Origin: Ancylothrix sp036704045
Lineage (GTDB): Bacteria; Cyanobacteriota; Cyanobacteriia; Cyanobacteriales; Oscillatoriaceae
DNA: 64,000 nt
Assembly (NCBI GenBank): GCA_036704045.1
Contig: DATNQM010000016.1
Location: 1 to 64,000, forward strand
Direction of reading: 5' to 3'
A program made the position numbers and the translations under genes. The notes under the pieces were generated by a model. The model saw nothing but the letters and a program-made list of their open reading frames with translations, did no database searches and was not told where the DNA came from. Shown piece by piece: positions 21,101 to 29,181 of this stretch. Each line of letters starts with the position of its first letter. The first letter of the stretch is position 1.

Positions 21101-22383
21101 TCGTATAACTCGGTGATGTCGTGGGCAACGGCATAAAGTAATTGTTCTTCGAGATAGGGTACCGTATTCCACAATATCCATCTGTAAGAACCATCTTTAC
21201 AGCGGTAGCGATTTTTAAAACCAACAACCCTTTCTCCTGTCCCTAAATTTTCCATAGCTTTTAAAGTCGCTTCGTGGTCATCGGGATGAACAAACTCTAA
21301 AAAACTTTGACTAGTAAGCTCTTCTTTTGTATATCCCAAAGTTTTGTTCCAGGCTGGGTTTATTTGTCGGAAATACCCATCCCAACCGGCAATGCAAAGC
21401 ATATCTAGGGACAAACTAAAAAATCGGTTCCGTTCTTCTTGAGCTTGTCTGTGTTCTGTGATATCGGTGGCCACCCAAATCACTCCGCGTCCCATACCAG
21501 GAACGGGTGTGGCCCGGTTTTCATAGTACATCTTTCCCTTAGTGGTTTGCACTTCGCTAAACCAGGCGGTTTCTTCTCCTTGGAAAACACTTTGTAGGTT
21601 ACTTAAAACGTCTGGTTTTTCTTTGTAGAGTTGAAACACTGACTCGCCTATTAATTTCTCTGGATCAAGGTGGAGGGCTTCAACTCCTTTGCCTTCACAG
21701 AGGGCAATTACGCCGTTGCTATCGAGGGCGTAAACAATCACCGGCAAATTAGTTAAGACGGTACGCAACCGCGCTTCACCTTGTTGCAATGCACGTTCGG
21801 CTCGTTTGCGTTCTTGAATTTGATTGCGTAATTCTTGATTGGTAGTTTCTAATTCTTGGGTGCGTTCTTGAACTCGTTTTTCTAATTGAGCATTAAGAGT
21901 TTGGATGATTTCTTCTGCTTGGCGGCGTTCTTGGATTTCTGTTTGCAAATTTTGGTTGATGCCCTCAATTTCAGCAAGACTGGGGAGGGAAAGGGCTTTA
22001 GGCATTAAACGATATAACAAAGCGGCTGTGAGGACAGAAACTATGCCGGTGATGGCTTTCAGTATCCCAGATATCCAATAATCAGGATGCCACAGTGTCC
22101 ACACTTCCATTATGTGAGTTGTGCCACAAAAAATAATAAAGCTGCTGAATAAGAAAAATATCCAATCGAAGGGTAAATCTTCGCGCCGGCGTATCAAACT
22201 TACCAACATGATAGGAATGGCGTAATACGACAAGGCAATGAGTGCGTCCGATAAAACATGAAGCCACACTAAAACCGGCTGCCAGAGGTAACACATTCCG
22301 TGCGGCATAAAAGCAGCACTCAAATGCGAGTTCAGTTGGGTCAGCAAATTAGGTGTAAAAAAGTATTTTATTGGTTGTATCAT
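15166..22383 (-). CDS. Giant hybrid histidine kinase with ethylene-receptor domain and cyanobacteriochrome GAF
   Basis: A 2405-residue membrane sensor. The three-helix N-terminus (about 36-128) carries Asp46, Tyr53, Ile56, Pro57, Cys86 and His90. Their spacing equals that of Asp25, Tyr32, Ile35, Pro36, Cys65 and His69 of plant ETR1, which bind Cu(I) and ethylene. Five PAS domains follow (about 206-900), then a GAF domain (921-1106) with DNCF at 987-990 and Cys1017-His1018. The two Cys are 28 apart, as in DXCF cyanobacteriochromes. Next come two PAS domains, two GAF domains, HisKA (His1751), HATPase, two receivers (Asp2051, Asp2192) and an HPt domain (His2351). This fits a multistep phosphorelay. 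Synechocystis Slr1212 (SynEtr1/UirS) is the nearest known architecture. The start is ATG without a clear Shine-Dalgarno sequence; Met26 is an alternative. Downstream is a receiver-GGDEF gene. Confidence 0.93.
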   Translation of the reverse strand: MIQPIKYFFTPNLLTQLNSHLSAAFMPHGMCYLWQPVLVWLHVLSDALIALSYYAIPIMLVSLIRRREDLPFDWIFFLFSSFIIFCGTTHIMEVWTLWHPDYWISGILKAITGIVSVLTAALLYRLMPKALSLPSLAEIEGINQNLQTEIQERRQAEEIIQTLNAQLEKRVQERTQELETTNQELRNQIQERKRAERALQQGEARLRTVLTNLPVIVYALDSNGVIALCEGKGVEALHLDPEKLIGESVFQLYKEKPDVLSNLQSVFQGEETAWFSEVQTTKGKMYYENRATPVPGMGRGVIWVATDITEHRQAQEERNRFFSLSLDMLCIAGWDGYFRQINPAWNKTLGYTKEELTSQSFLEFVHPDDHEATLKAMENLGTGERVVGFKNRYRCKDGSYRWILWNTVPYLEEQLLYAVAHDITELYEQEEQLKNSQKLLEQSKLDLEKRVQERTIELTQAIQLLEAENNERKQAEAALKESEKRYQKLTQISPVGIFHTNAEGDCLYVNERWCEIAGLSPQQAMGQGWKNAVHPEDRQRIFNEWFNPNKTSIQFQSEYRFLSQNGHLTWVVGQAVIETYDQSVIGYVATITDITDRVQAEEELKKYQEKLEELVGQRTLELQNTNQQLLKEIQERQEIEAELQEISSLQQAILDSANYTIISTTINGLIRSFNNTAERLLGYTADEVIGKTTPGIFHKPSEIVQRAQELSIEMGQVIEPGFEVFTAKANSGQIDETEWTYIHKNGSSFPILLSITSIKDREGNITGYMGIGSDITDRKLSELQRIESENKYRSVVEEVKEIIFTRDATGIWTFLNPAWSEITGFSVEETLGTNYIDYIYPEDRPAITQNIQKLLNKEQQYAQYEVRYLKKDGGFCWVEVYVKPTANSNGTIVGITGTLNDITHRKQAEQSLRQQLLKEQLVASIAQRIRQSLDIAEVLSTAVREVRQFLQTDRTIIYQFLPDASGTVVVESVGEGWVKTYGTNIKDNCFAERYISLYQEGRIAATEDIFNGTLQQCHADLLKQFQVRANLVVPILLPENDGYQVLHRRLGETLENEAFSSPYQRQDSLWGLLIAHHCQEPRRWTSGEVELLKQLSVQLAIAIQQSTLFERVQNELVDRKLAETELLQKTSELQAIFQAFPDLYFRLDSEGKILDYTGNNFSELYVQPEEFIGKSLLEILPNEVSQKIIKAIRHALEINGLSTVEYVLELPQTQQQNYEARFVPFLDGQVIGIVRNITENKRSEKALKESEERYRAIIEDQTELISRFFPSGELIFVNDAYCRYFAKTREELIGHVFVPFIPEEDWLNLQSQLAQVSPSNPVITCEHRMTVANSIEMRFLQWTYRAMFDEKGSVLVFQAVGRDITERKQAEQDLRQSEAAIRELYGVTAATDLDFDGHLQKMLEMGCHRFGLEIGIVGRIEDERIEVIAAQFPKMFPFKIVKGDAFSLFSEVRETSINKEPVCFESASRMEECNHPAYKLRQLEAYMEAPLLVSGGVFGILSFSSTKPRQNIITTVEKELLKLMAQWIGGEIVRHNAQNALEAQLQRAQLLGQITQEIRQSLDVQQIFKTAVTLIGQSFGVNRCLIHTYIKEPVPKIPLMASYSEPGYEWLPSLEIPITGNAHAEQVIAKDAAVPSPDVYTDPLLRGGSEICKLLGLKSMISIRTSYQGEPNGIIGLHQCDRYRRWKPAEIELLEAVAANVGIALAQAQLLQQERANKEQLSSQNADLEKAKQAADTANKAKSEFLATMSHEIRTPMNAVIGMTGLLLDTPLTPEQHDFVETIRNSGESLLTIINDILDFSKIESGRLELESYPFNLRSCIEDCLDLVAAKASQKGLELIYLIERSVPLNILGDVTRLRQVLVNLLSNAVKFTSTGEIVVSVTANTHNTCVVPHNKREIEEQEYRCYQIQFAVKDTGIGIPENRRSRLFKPFSQVDASTTRQYGGTGLGLAISLRLSELMGGTMWVESEAGNGSTFNFSIAVMAKNIDHFSEPHDSLNGKRLLIVDDNATNRQILILQAQSWGMIPLAVPSGAEALSCLEAGDNFDLAILDMQMPQMDGLTLATEIRKLSTQPKFPLVLFTSIGSPLENRHKIEVEFAAFLNKPIKQSQLYNVLNSILNDNSIVVKPEKFKKQSQKLNQKPLRILLAEDNAVNQKVAMGLLGRLGYRADIAANGWEVIEALERQTYDVVLMDVQMPEMDGLEATRRILSRWEKKARPRIVAMTANAMQGDKEICLRAGMDDYISKPIRSSALIEALEKCEPVGVADDEIMPRAETTESNTVTESNNVVLSERKPPIDKAAFASLREMVGDDDDGLLAMVIDSYLTDAPKLLEALGRAIDEGDGPALNFAAHTLKSTSATVGALDLAALCKRLEAIGRGTVDAEAAEIFALLSAEYEFVKVALENL

Positions 22384-22637
22384 TGTTAAGAAAAATTGAT
22401 GAACTTGCTTTATCGGCTAGATGAAAAATAAATCTAAACAGATAGTTATCTAAAAATAACAAATTAACTTTAAAATTTAAGGCCGTAAGTTTTTGTCTTT
22501 AAGATTCGATATTTACGCTGTTGAGTTTTGTTGACCTGGGCCTGTGGGCGTTCAAAGTTATAACCCCTTCAGGCTTAAATTTGTTTCAATTACAGCTAAA
22601 TTAGGTAAAGATTGCTCAAAAATAATCCTACTCAAAA

Positions 22638-22895
22638 ATGCCAGATTCTTTTATGTATCGGGAAGACCACTTTGTGGTTTTAGAAGCCAACCAACCGGAG
22701 CAATTTCTCACAGCCGATGAGCTGCGAGAAAAGCTGAAATCAATTTTGGTTACACGTCAAGATAATTTGCCCCATCCTTTACAAAAATTTACCGTTGTTG
22801 ATACCCAAGTGCAATATTTGTTAGATACAAGTTGTGATCTCGATATGGGGCCGGGTCAGTTTTTGCAATGGTACGCGGTTCGTTTAGAAAAATAA
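22638..22895 (+). CDS. crr7: CRR7-like NDH-1 accessory protein
   Basis: An 85-residue soluble protein. Its text (MYREDHFVVLEANQPEQFL, LDTSCDLDMGPGQ, FLQWYAVRLEK) matches what I know of cyanobacterial 'chlororespiratory reduction 7' proteins. In Arabidopsis, CRR7 is needed for accumulation of the chloroplast NDH complex, which mediates cyclic electron flow. The role in cyanobacteria is inferred. Its stop lies only 8 bp from the stop of the convergent DUF2854 gene, so the 3' ends of their transcripts probably overlap. Confidence 0.8.
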   Translation: MPDSFMYREDHFVVLEANQPEQFLTADELREKLKSILVTRQDNLPHPLQKFTVVDTQVQYLLDTSCDLDMGPGQFLQWYAVRLEK

Positions 22896-22903
22896 TCTTT
22901 CTG

Positions 22904-23461
22904 TCAAGATTTAGAATCGCTAATGGTGCTGATTAATGCTAACTCAATTTGATTTTCTGCCGACTGGTGAATTTTTGCCTGGACAGCGGGGCCAAAAAAT
23001 TTTTCAATTTTTTCTTGTTTTTGCTGCCAACTTTCTAGGGAAATAAACGGTGAGTTAAACTCCAAAATCAAAGCGTAGGCACCATCTATCTCGGTTTCTC
23101 GTAATTTTTCCAATACCGGTCTTTCTTCATCGGTGGGGCTTAGTCCCAAGCGAGCGAGGGCTTCATCAAGATGCGCTTCTTGTCCGTAGCGGTATCGGGT
23201 GATGTCTTTACGAATTTGTACTTGGGTGGCGGTGGCTTGTTTTTCTCGCAAGGCTATAATTTCTGGGGTTGTTGGTTGGCTGAAAGGAACCGGTTTGAGT
23301 TCGGCTGCTTTTAAGGCTAAACCACCCAGTAAAAGCGGTATGCCATAAAAAAATCCTGCTAGGTTTAAGGTAGGGTTGTTTGCGAAATAGGCATAAAAGC
23401 CAACTACGGTTAAGATACTGCCTACGCTTAATCCCAAGGTTCCCAAGGAGGGTAATAACAT
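22904..23461 (-). CDS. DUF2854-type membrane protein
   Basis: 185 residues. Two adjacent hydrophobic segments (about 5-27 and 34-52) precede a soluble C-terminal domain with IRKDITRYRYGQEAHLDEAL and a mixed alpha/beta remainder. It fits the DUF2854 family of cyanobacteria and plastid-bearing plants as I recall it; the function is unknown. It is convergent with crr7. Confidence 0.7.
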   Translation of the reverse strand: MLLPSLGTLGLSVGSILTVVGFYAYFANNPTLNLAGFFYGIPLLLGGLALKAAELKPVPFSQPTTPEIIALREKQATATQVQIRKDITRYRYGQEAHLDEALARLGLSPTDEERPVLEKLRETEIDGAYALILEFNSPFISLESWQQKQEKIEKFFGPAVQAKIHQSAENQIELALISTISDSKS

Positions 23462-23735
23462 ATTGGCGCGTTCCTTTTTAATTTTTCTCTAGCTTTTATT
23501 ATCCTTTGTTGTGGTCTGTTGAATGCTGAGGGGCTGGGAGTGGTGGGGGATATCGGTGCTTTGGGTATGGGTTTTGGTAATCTTTATTATAAAAGTAGGA
23601 TTTTAGGGATATTTCTTATAAAAATCTTTAACGACAATTCCCAAATCTACCAGTATTATCAAAGTAAAGTAGTGCAGTCTGGTTGTAGCTTCTTTTGATT
23701 TCTATAATTGTTGATTAATTAACCAAGTAACTAAC

Positions 23736-23993
23736 ATGATTAAAGATCGCAACGGGCAAAGTCTTCCCAAAGATACTTTGATGGAAGAAATTAAGTCTCT
23801 CAAGCGCGAAGATGAGATGTTGTATAATATTTTGGCTGTTGATGTGTGGGCGCTGGCTAAAACTATGGATGAATATCACCCTGGGTTTTGGGCGGCTTTT
23901 ATGAAAAATCGAGAAAAGGCGTTAAAAAGTTTCTTGGCAGAAATGATTAAAACTAAACCTTCTGATTCAAAACGTCCGCCTTTTTTACGTTAA
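23736..23993 (+). CDS. Small conserved-type hypothetical protein
   Basis: 85 residues beginning MIKDRNGQSLPKDTLMEEI. It is soluble and mainly helical, with aromatic residues clustered in YHPGFWAAFMKN and a basic C-terminus ending PPFLR. No domain is recognised. The ATG start and codon use like the neighbours support a real gene. The gene stands alone between longer intergenic stretches. Confidence 0.6.
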   Translation: MIKDRNGQSLPKDTLMEEIKSLKREDEMLYNILAVDVWALAKTMDEYHPGFWAAFMKNREKALKSFLAEMIKTKPSDSKRPPFLR

Positions 23994-24452
23994 TTTTTTC
24001 AGTTTTTTTGTTGCTGGTTTCTACTTTTTTAATTTTTTGGATGTTAGCGTTTAGGTTTAAAAACAGCACTTTTTTATAGGTGTTTTTAGGGGTAATTATA
24101 GATGAAAAAGTGAGTATAGATAAAGTGTAGATGCTGCTCAAGGCTTGATGTTTTTTATATAGTGAGTTTGATATATGGGAAGTCGAAAAACGGTTTTTAA
24201 AACCCAGATTTTTTGTAAAAAATGAGTTTTTGGCTTACCATAGAAATCGAAAAAAGGCTAGATAAAGCCGAATGGAAAAGGTTTTTTTGGTTAAAATTGT
24301 TTAGGTGAAAAGAGGATAGGGCCAGAAAGTCAATGTCGAGATACTAAGAAATTTCTCAATTTTTAAGGATTTTCAAGAATTGGTATAAAAGAGGTTTTTT
24401 GCTAAATGCTATGCTGATAAAAGCACTATAAACGTTTTGAAGGTATTAACAA
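23994..24452. other. Gene-free stretch with AAAACGG/GGTTTT-type palindromic remnants
   Basis: 459 bp. Around 24178-24260 are degenerate copies of the 'GTCGAAAAACGG ... AAACCCAG ... GTTTTTGGCTTACC' words also seen near 9700, 30500, 33650 and 47880. No gene or RNA was recognised. Confidence 0.5.
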
Positions 24453-24638
24453 ATGGACGAGCAAACTCTCAAGCAGCGCATTCTCAAAATTGCTACTCAG
24501 CGGGAGGTTTTGATGAGGCTTCTTGAACAACCCAATTTGGGTACTTTGCGTATTGATGTTAATCAAGCGTTGGAAGAAATGGATGATTTGTTAGACGATT
24601 TTAAACGCACTTTTCCTGATGTGGAAATAATCTATTAA
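24453..24638 (+). CDS. Small conserved-type hypothetical protein
   Basis: 61 residues (MDEQTLKQRILKIATQREVL at the N-terminus). It is strongly amphipathic and helical, with an acidic EEMDDLLDDF segment. It probably forms a helical hairpin or short coiled coil. The function is not recognised. The ATG start and acidic, low-complexity-free composition are consistent with a genuine small gene. It converges on priA with only 45 bp between stops. Confidence 0.6.
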   Translation: MDEQTLKQRILKIATQREVLMRLLEQPNLGTLRIDVNQALEEMDDLLDDFKRTFPDVEIIY

Positions 24639-24683
24639 AGGTTATGTGTTGTTAGTTTGTGGGTGTTGTCACCGGCCCGCTTT

Positions 24684-27371
24684 TTATCCTAAGTTTAAGG
24701 GGTCAATATCAATTGTGAGGCTAACTGAGGCGGCGCGGCAAACTGAGCGCAATTGAGAGAAAGTAGAGAAGTCTACCTTTACCTGGGGTGGATATTTTAG
24801 CAAGATATGCCAGCGATAGCGGTTGGCAACGCGCATGACTGGGGCCGGTGCGGGCCCCAATATCTCACAATTATTAGCACTATCGGGGGTGGCTTGTAAT
24901 AACTGGGCCACCCTTTCTGCTGTTTGTTCGGTGTCTTTTTCAGAAACTCCACTTAGTCTGAATAAAACTAAACGCCCGTAGGGTGGATATCCGAGGGCTG
25001 CTCTTTCTTTTAACTCCCTTTGAATAAAGCTTATATAATCATGTTGCTGTACGGCTTCAATAACGGGATGGTCTGGTGTATAAGTTTGAATGATAACTTT
25101 ACCCGGATCGTTACCTCTACCGGCCCGTCCTGCGACTTGGGTTAAGGTTTGAAAAGCGCGTTCGGAAGCGCGATAATCGGGTAAATTTAGCAATCCATCA
25201 GCGGCGATGACTCCGACTAAGGTTACTTGTGGTAAGTCTAAGCCTTTTGTTAACATTTGGGTGCCAATTAAAAGATCAGCTTCGCCATTACTAAAGCGGG
25301 TAAGAATTTGCCGGTGCGAGTCTTTTGTGCGGGTTGTGTCGCTGTCAAAACGAATGGTTCGCAACTGAGGAAATTGCTTAATTAATTCTTGTTCGATGCG
25401 CTGGGTGCCGGTGCCAAAATGTTTAAAATAAGGTGATTCACATTCTGGACAACGTTGGGGTTGTAGGCTGTTATGACCACAGTAATGACAGCGAAGAATG
25501 CCGTTAAAAGTAGAGAGAGATGATGTTTCTGTTTCGCCTCCAAAATGATAAGCAAGGGATACATCACAGTTAGGACATTCGATGACATATCCGCAACTAC
25601 GACAAGAGACAAAAGTGCTATGTCCTCGCCGGTGTATGAATAAAATTCCTTGTTGTTTTGTGGCTTGAATTTCGCGGAAAGCATCTTGTAGTGGGCGGCT
25701 AAAGATTGAGCGATTTCCATCGCGTAATTGTTGCCGCATATCAATAATTGAAATGGGTGGTAAGGGGCGAGCGTGGACTCGTTCTGGTAAAGAAATATAA
25801 TAGTTTTGGTGAGAGGAAGATGGAGAAAATTGTGAATTTTTAGCTGTTATTTCTACCCAAGTTTCGATTGAAGGAGTTGCCGAACCTAATATTAAGGGAC
25901 AGTTGGTAAGTTCTGCTCGCCATTGGGCAACGGTGCGAGCATGATAGGTAGGGGCCGGTTGGTCTTGTTTGAAACTGCTGTCGTATTCTTCATCTAATAT
26001 TATGATGCCAAGATTGGGTAAGGGAGCAAATATGGCCGAACGGGTACCGATGACAATTTTCGTTTCGCTTTGCAGCATTTGTCGCCATGTGTCGTAGCGT
26101 TCACCGGCCGATAAAGCACTGTGATAAACAAAAACTTTGTCGCCAAACCTTGCACAAAATCGGTCTGTTAATTGAGGAGTAAGACCAATTTCTGGTACTA
26201 ATACAAGGGCAGATTTTCCGCTTTCTAAAATAGGAGAAATTGCTTGAAGATATATTTCTGTTTTGCCAGAGCCGGTGACTCCGTGTAGTAAAATTTTGGC
26301 GTAGCCGGTGATGCTTTTTATAATATCTAATGCTTGTTTTTGGTGTGGGGTTAGAGTTTTGGGTTCGTCTGGGTTTTGGGTTGGAAAAAACGGCGCTCTT
26401 AATTTTTCTTTTTCGTTAATATCAACGCAACCTTTTTCTGCTAAGTTATTAATAACTACTTTAGTAACGTTGCTTTGTGTTAGCAATTCTGTCAGCCACA
26501 TTTCGCCATTTCCATGTCTCAGTATAGTTAAGACATCTCTTTGTTTAGTTGTGAGGTCTGTTGTGAAGGCATCGTTGATTAAAGTTACAGCTAATTGTCG
26601 TTTTGCTTGAATTGGTTTTGGCGATTCTTGATAGCTTTCTACCAAGCCGCGTTTTAATAAGTCTTTTAAACCGTATTCTGCACCTTTAATCTGTGCTTTT
26701 ATGGTTTTTTTACTGAGATTTTTGCTGGGGGATGCTTGCAGTAATTTCAGGATATCTTGAGCGCTTTTACTACGGAGAAATAAGCCAACATCCGTAGGGA
26801 TATTGTTAGCAAGACGAATGCGTTCCTGGGATCTTGGTAATAATCCGGGTGGCATTGTAGCGCGAATAACTTTAATTAATGGAGTACAATAATAGTCGGC
26901 AACTTGTTGAAGAAGTTGTAAATAATTTGGGGATAAAAAATTTTCGGTAAGAACTTCTGAAATGTCTCTAATTTGGTCTATGGTTAAGGTTGGAGGAATA
27001 TGACTAGCAAAACGAAGGGCAATTCCCCCAAGTTTTTGTGTGCCAAAAGGAACGATGACAATGTTACCTGGTTGGACTTCTAAACCGGCCGGTATGCTAT
27101 AGGTATAAATTTGTAAATCTTCGTTGGATTTTTGTTGTATCTCGTTAATTTCTTCTATCTCTTCATCATAATTATTTTCGTCTTGTTGAGGAGATTTAAA
27201 AGAAAATTTTGGGCAGTTTACTAATACTTCAACCCATTTTTGTTGAGTCTCCCCAGAAGGAATTCCATAAAAGCTGGCCGGTTCCGCAACAACCGTTTTC
27301 TGAGAAAAATAAAGCGCGTCTGCTTCTGTTTGGGTCTTAATATTTTCATCACTTTTTTTTAAGTTATACAT
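24684..27371 (-). CDS. priA: Primosomal replication-restart helicase PriA
   Basis: An 895-residue superfamily 2 helicase that restarts stalled replication forks. The N-terminal region has the 3' DNA-binding features. Walker A is HGVTGSGKTE. Motif II reads DEEY (460-463) where PriA normally has DEEH. The two zinc-binding Cys clusters (CRSCGYVIECPNC and CHYCG...CPEC) are complete, and the late motifs IGTQMLTKGLD and VAGRAGRG are present. It carries an acidic insert near residues 60-80 (NYDEEIEEINEIQ) not typical of short PriA proteins. The His-to-Tyr change in motif II is a single-base difference in the codon. Confidence 0.95.
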   Translation of the reverse strand: MYNLKKSDENIKTQTEADALYFSQKTVVAEPASFYGIPSGETQQKWVEVLVNCPKFSFKSPQQDENNYDEEIEEINEIQQKSNEDLQIYTYSIPAGLEVQPGNIVIVPFGTQKLGGIALRFASHIPPTLTIDQIRDISEVLTENFLSPNYLQLLQQVADYYCTPLIKVIRATMPPGLLPRSQERIRLANNIPTDVGLFLRSKSAQDILKLLQASPSKNLSKKTIKAQIKGAEYGLKDLLKRGLVESYQESPKPIQAKRQLAVTLINDAFTTDLTTKQRDVLTILRHGNGEMWLTELLTQSNVTKVVINNLAEKGCVDINEKEKLRAPFFPTQNPDEPKTLTPHQKQALDIIKSITGYAKILLHGVTGSGKTEIYLQAISPILESGKSALVLVPEIGLTPQLTDRFCARFGDKVFVYHSALSAGERYDTWRQMLQSETKIVIGTRSAIFAPLPNLGIIILDEEYDSSFKQDQPAPTYHARTVAQWRAELTNCPLILGSATPSIETWVEITAKNSQFSPSSSHQNYYISLPERVHARPLPPISIIDMRQQLRDGNRSIFSRPLQDAFREIQATKQQGILFIHRRGHSTFVSCRSCGYVIECPNCDVSLAYHFGGETETSSLSTFNGILRCHYCGHNSLQPQRCPECESPYFKHFGTGTQRIEQELIKQFPQLRTIRFDSDTTRTKDSHRQILTRFSNGEADLLIGTQMLTKGLDLPQVTLVGVIAADGLLNLPDYRASERAFQTLTQVAGRAGRGNDPGKVIIQTYTPDHPVIEAVQQHDYISFIQRELKERAALGYPPYGRLVLFRLSGVSEKDTEQTAERVAQLLQATPDSANNCEILGPAPAPVMRVANRYRWHILLKYPPQVKVDFSTFSQLRSVCRAASVSLTIDIDPLNLG

Positions 27372-28160
27372 AATGGTAAATTTGTTGTAAAAAAATCCTA
27401 TAAACCCAAAAGAAAATCAGAAGTCTGTACTGTGTTAATCTCCGTTAATCTGCGATTAAAAAACAAAATTATATGCTAAACCAAGTAGCCCAAAAAAGAC
27501 AACCCTTGTAAATCGTGTTTAGTATATCTTATTGGGTTGGCCAGATTGGAAAGGCCAAAGGATCTTGTGGGGGCGGGTTTAGGACATTTGATTTTTGTAA
27601 TAGCATTAGCTTTTTAAGTATTATCCTGTTTTATGAACCTTTTGAACACCGGCCCCGATTGTCAGACTGGTTATTCATGTTTTTTGGTAATTCTTCTCCA
27701 GTTTTATAAATAAAAATGATACATTTTCTACAACCAACGTCACAAAAGTATTTATATTTTCATATTTAATCTTTTTAAATTACTATTTTGCTAATAAACT
27801 CAATAAAAATAGATATTTTTTAAAACTTATTAATCTTCAAAAAAATATTCCTAAAATTGCCCTTACTGGTAGTCTGGTTGCTGAAACTCAATGCAGACAT
27901 AATTCCGACAGAATTTTTACAAACTGTGATATGATGGCAAACAAGAGAAATAAACTATATTGCTAAACTTCTAAACCCATCCTCTTTAGCTGTATTTATC
28001 TGTGGTTTTTCCAAAATCCACAACCGAATGCTACAAGTCTTATTTCTAATAGTTGTCATTTTTTGCGGCGCAAAAATTGGTAATAGAAATTTATTGGTTG
28101 GGTAAGTAGTAAAGCAAAACGCTTTCCCAGCTTTAGCGCTGACAAAAGGAGGCTCTCCCG
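27372..28160. other. 789-bp gene-free stretch upstream of the sigma-factor gene
   Basis: A divergent intergenic region between priA and the sigma gene. Near 27428-27453 is the tandem word TTAATCTCCG/TTAATCTGCG. The middle (27715-27860) is very AT-rich. A 64-codon frame at 27515-27709 starts with GTG, lacks a Shine-Dalgarno sequence and has atypical composition, so I do not call it. It probably contains a long leader or several promoters for the sigma gene. Confidence 0.5.
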
Positions 28161-29159
28161 ATGAAGAATACCGCAGATCGTCAAAATTCCTATCCAATTG
28201 ATACCGGCACAAAAGATGACTCTTTAAGAGCATTGTTTCGAGAAATGTCACGATACCCGCTTTTAACAGCCGAAGAAGAATCTACCCTAGGAAAGTGTGT
28301 TCAAGAATTAGTTGCTTTAGAAGCATTGCAAGAAAAATTAACCCTACAGTTAAATCGCCCTCCAACTAAACTTGAACTAGCCGACATATTAAATTTAACA
28401 GAAACTCAACTGGTGCAACGTTGGCAAAAATGCCGGTGCGCCAAACAAAAAATGATCAGTTCAAATATGCGTTTAGTGGTTTCCATTGCAAAACGATATT
28501 TAAACAGGGGAGTTCCTTTTCAAGATTTAATTCAAGAGGGAGCATTGGGATTAAACCGCGCTACAGAAAAGTTTGATCCTGATAAAGGTTATAAATTTTC
28601 TACCTATGCTTATTGGTGGATTCGTCAGGGAATTACACGCACCATTGCTAACTATTCCCGCGCCATTCGTTTACCAATTCATGTTATTGAACAACTTAAC
28701 AAGTATAAAGAAATTCATCAAAAATTACGAGATAGTTTACAACGAGCTCCCTCCAACGAAGAAATAGCCGAAGCCTTAAATATTTCCAGCAAACAAGTGC
28801 GGCAGCTTCAACAAGCTAAAATGCAATCTTTATCCTTAAATCAACGAGTAGGCAATGATGAATCTGCCGAATTAATGGAGTTGTTAGAAGATAATCACAA
28901 CGTTTCACCCGAAGTGCATCTCACCGAAATGATGTGCCGAGAAGAATTACTAGAAGTGTTAGGAGAATTGCTTTCAAAACGAGAACAAGATGTTTTAACA
29001 CTTCGTTATGGTTTAACAAATGGCCAGCCCTGTACCTTAAATGAACTCAGCGAGGTGTTTAATGTCTCCTGTGAACGCGTCCGTCAAATTCAAGCCAGAG
29101 CTATGCGAAAATTAAGATTACCAAAAGTTGCGAAAAAATTGAAATCCTGGTTGAGGTAA
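28161..29159 (+). CDS. Group 2 sigma-70 family RNA polymerase sigma factor
   Basis: 332 residues. Region 1.2 begins DDSLRALFREMSRYPLLTAEEE. Region 2 contains SNMRLVVSIAKRYLNRGVPFQDLIQEG and the -10-recognising YKFSTYAYWWIRQGITRTI. Region 3 follows, and region 4 ends with the helix-turn-helix LNELSEVFNVSCERVRQIQARAMRKLR. There is no region 1.1 or long non-conserved insert, so it is an alternative (group 2, SigB/C/D/E-like) factor, not SigA. The exact subtype cannot be fixed here. A strong AGGAGG lies just upstream of the ATG. A GNAT gene follows after 22 bp. Confidence 0.92.
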   Translation: MKNTADRQNSYPIDTGTKDDSLRALFREMSRYPLLTAEEESTLGKCVQELVALEALQEKLTLQLNRPPTKLELADILNLTETQLVQRWQKCRCAKQKMISSNMRLVVSIAKRYLNRGVPFQDLIQEGALGLNRATEKFDPDKGYKFSTYAYWWIRQGITRTIANYSRAIRLPIHVIEQLNKYKEIHQKLRDSLQRAPSNEEIAEALNISSKQVRQLQQAKMQSLSLNQRVGNDESAELMELLEDNHNVSPEVHLTEMMCREELLEVLGELLSKREQDVLTLRYGLTNGQPCTLNELSEVFNVSCERVRQIQARAMRKLRLPKVAKKLKSWLR

Positions 29160-29181
29160 AATAGTCAGCTATCAGCTATAA

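Noticed and set aside
27515..27709. 64-codon frame upstream of the sigma gene
   Set aside because: GTG start, no ribosome site, and composition unlike neighbouring genes.
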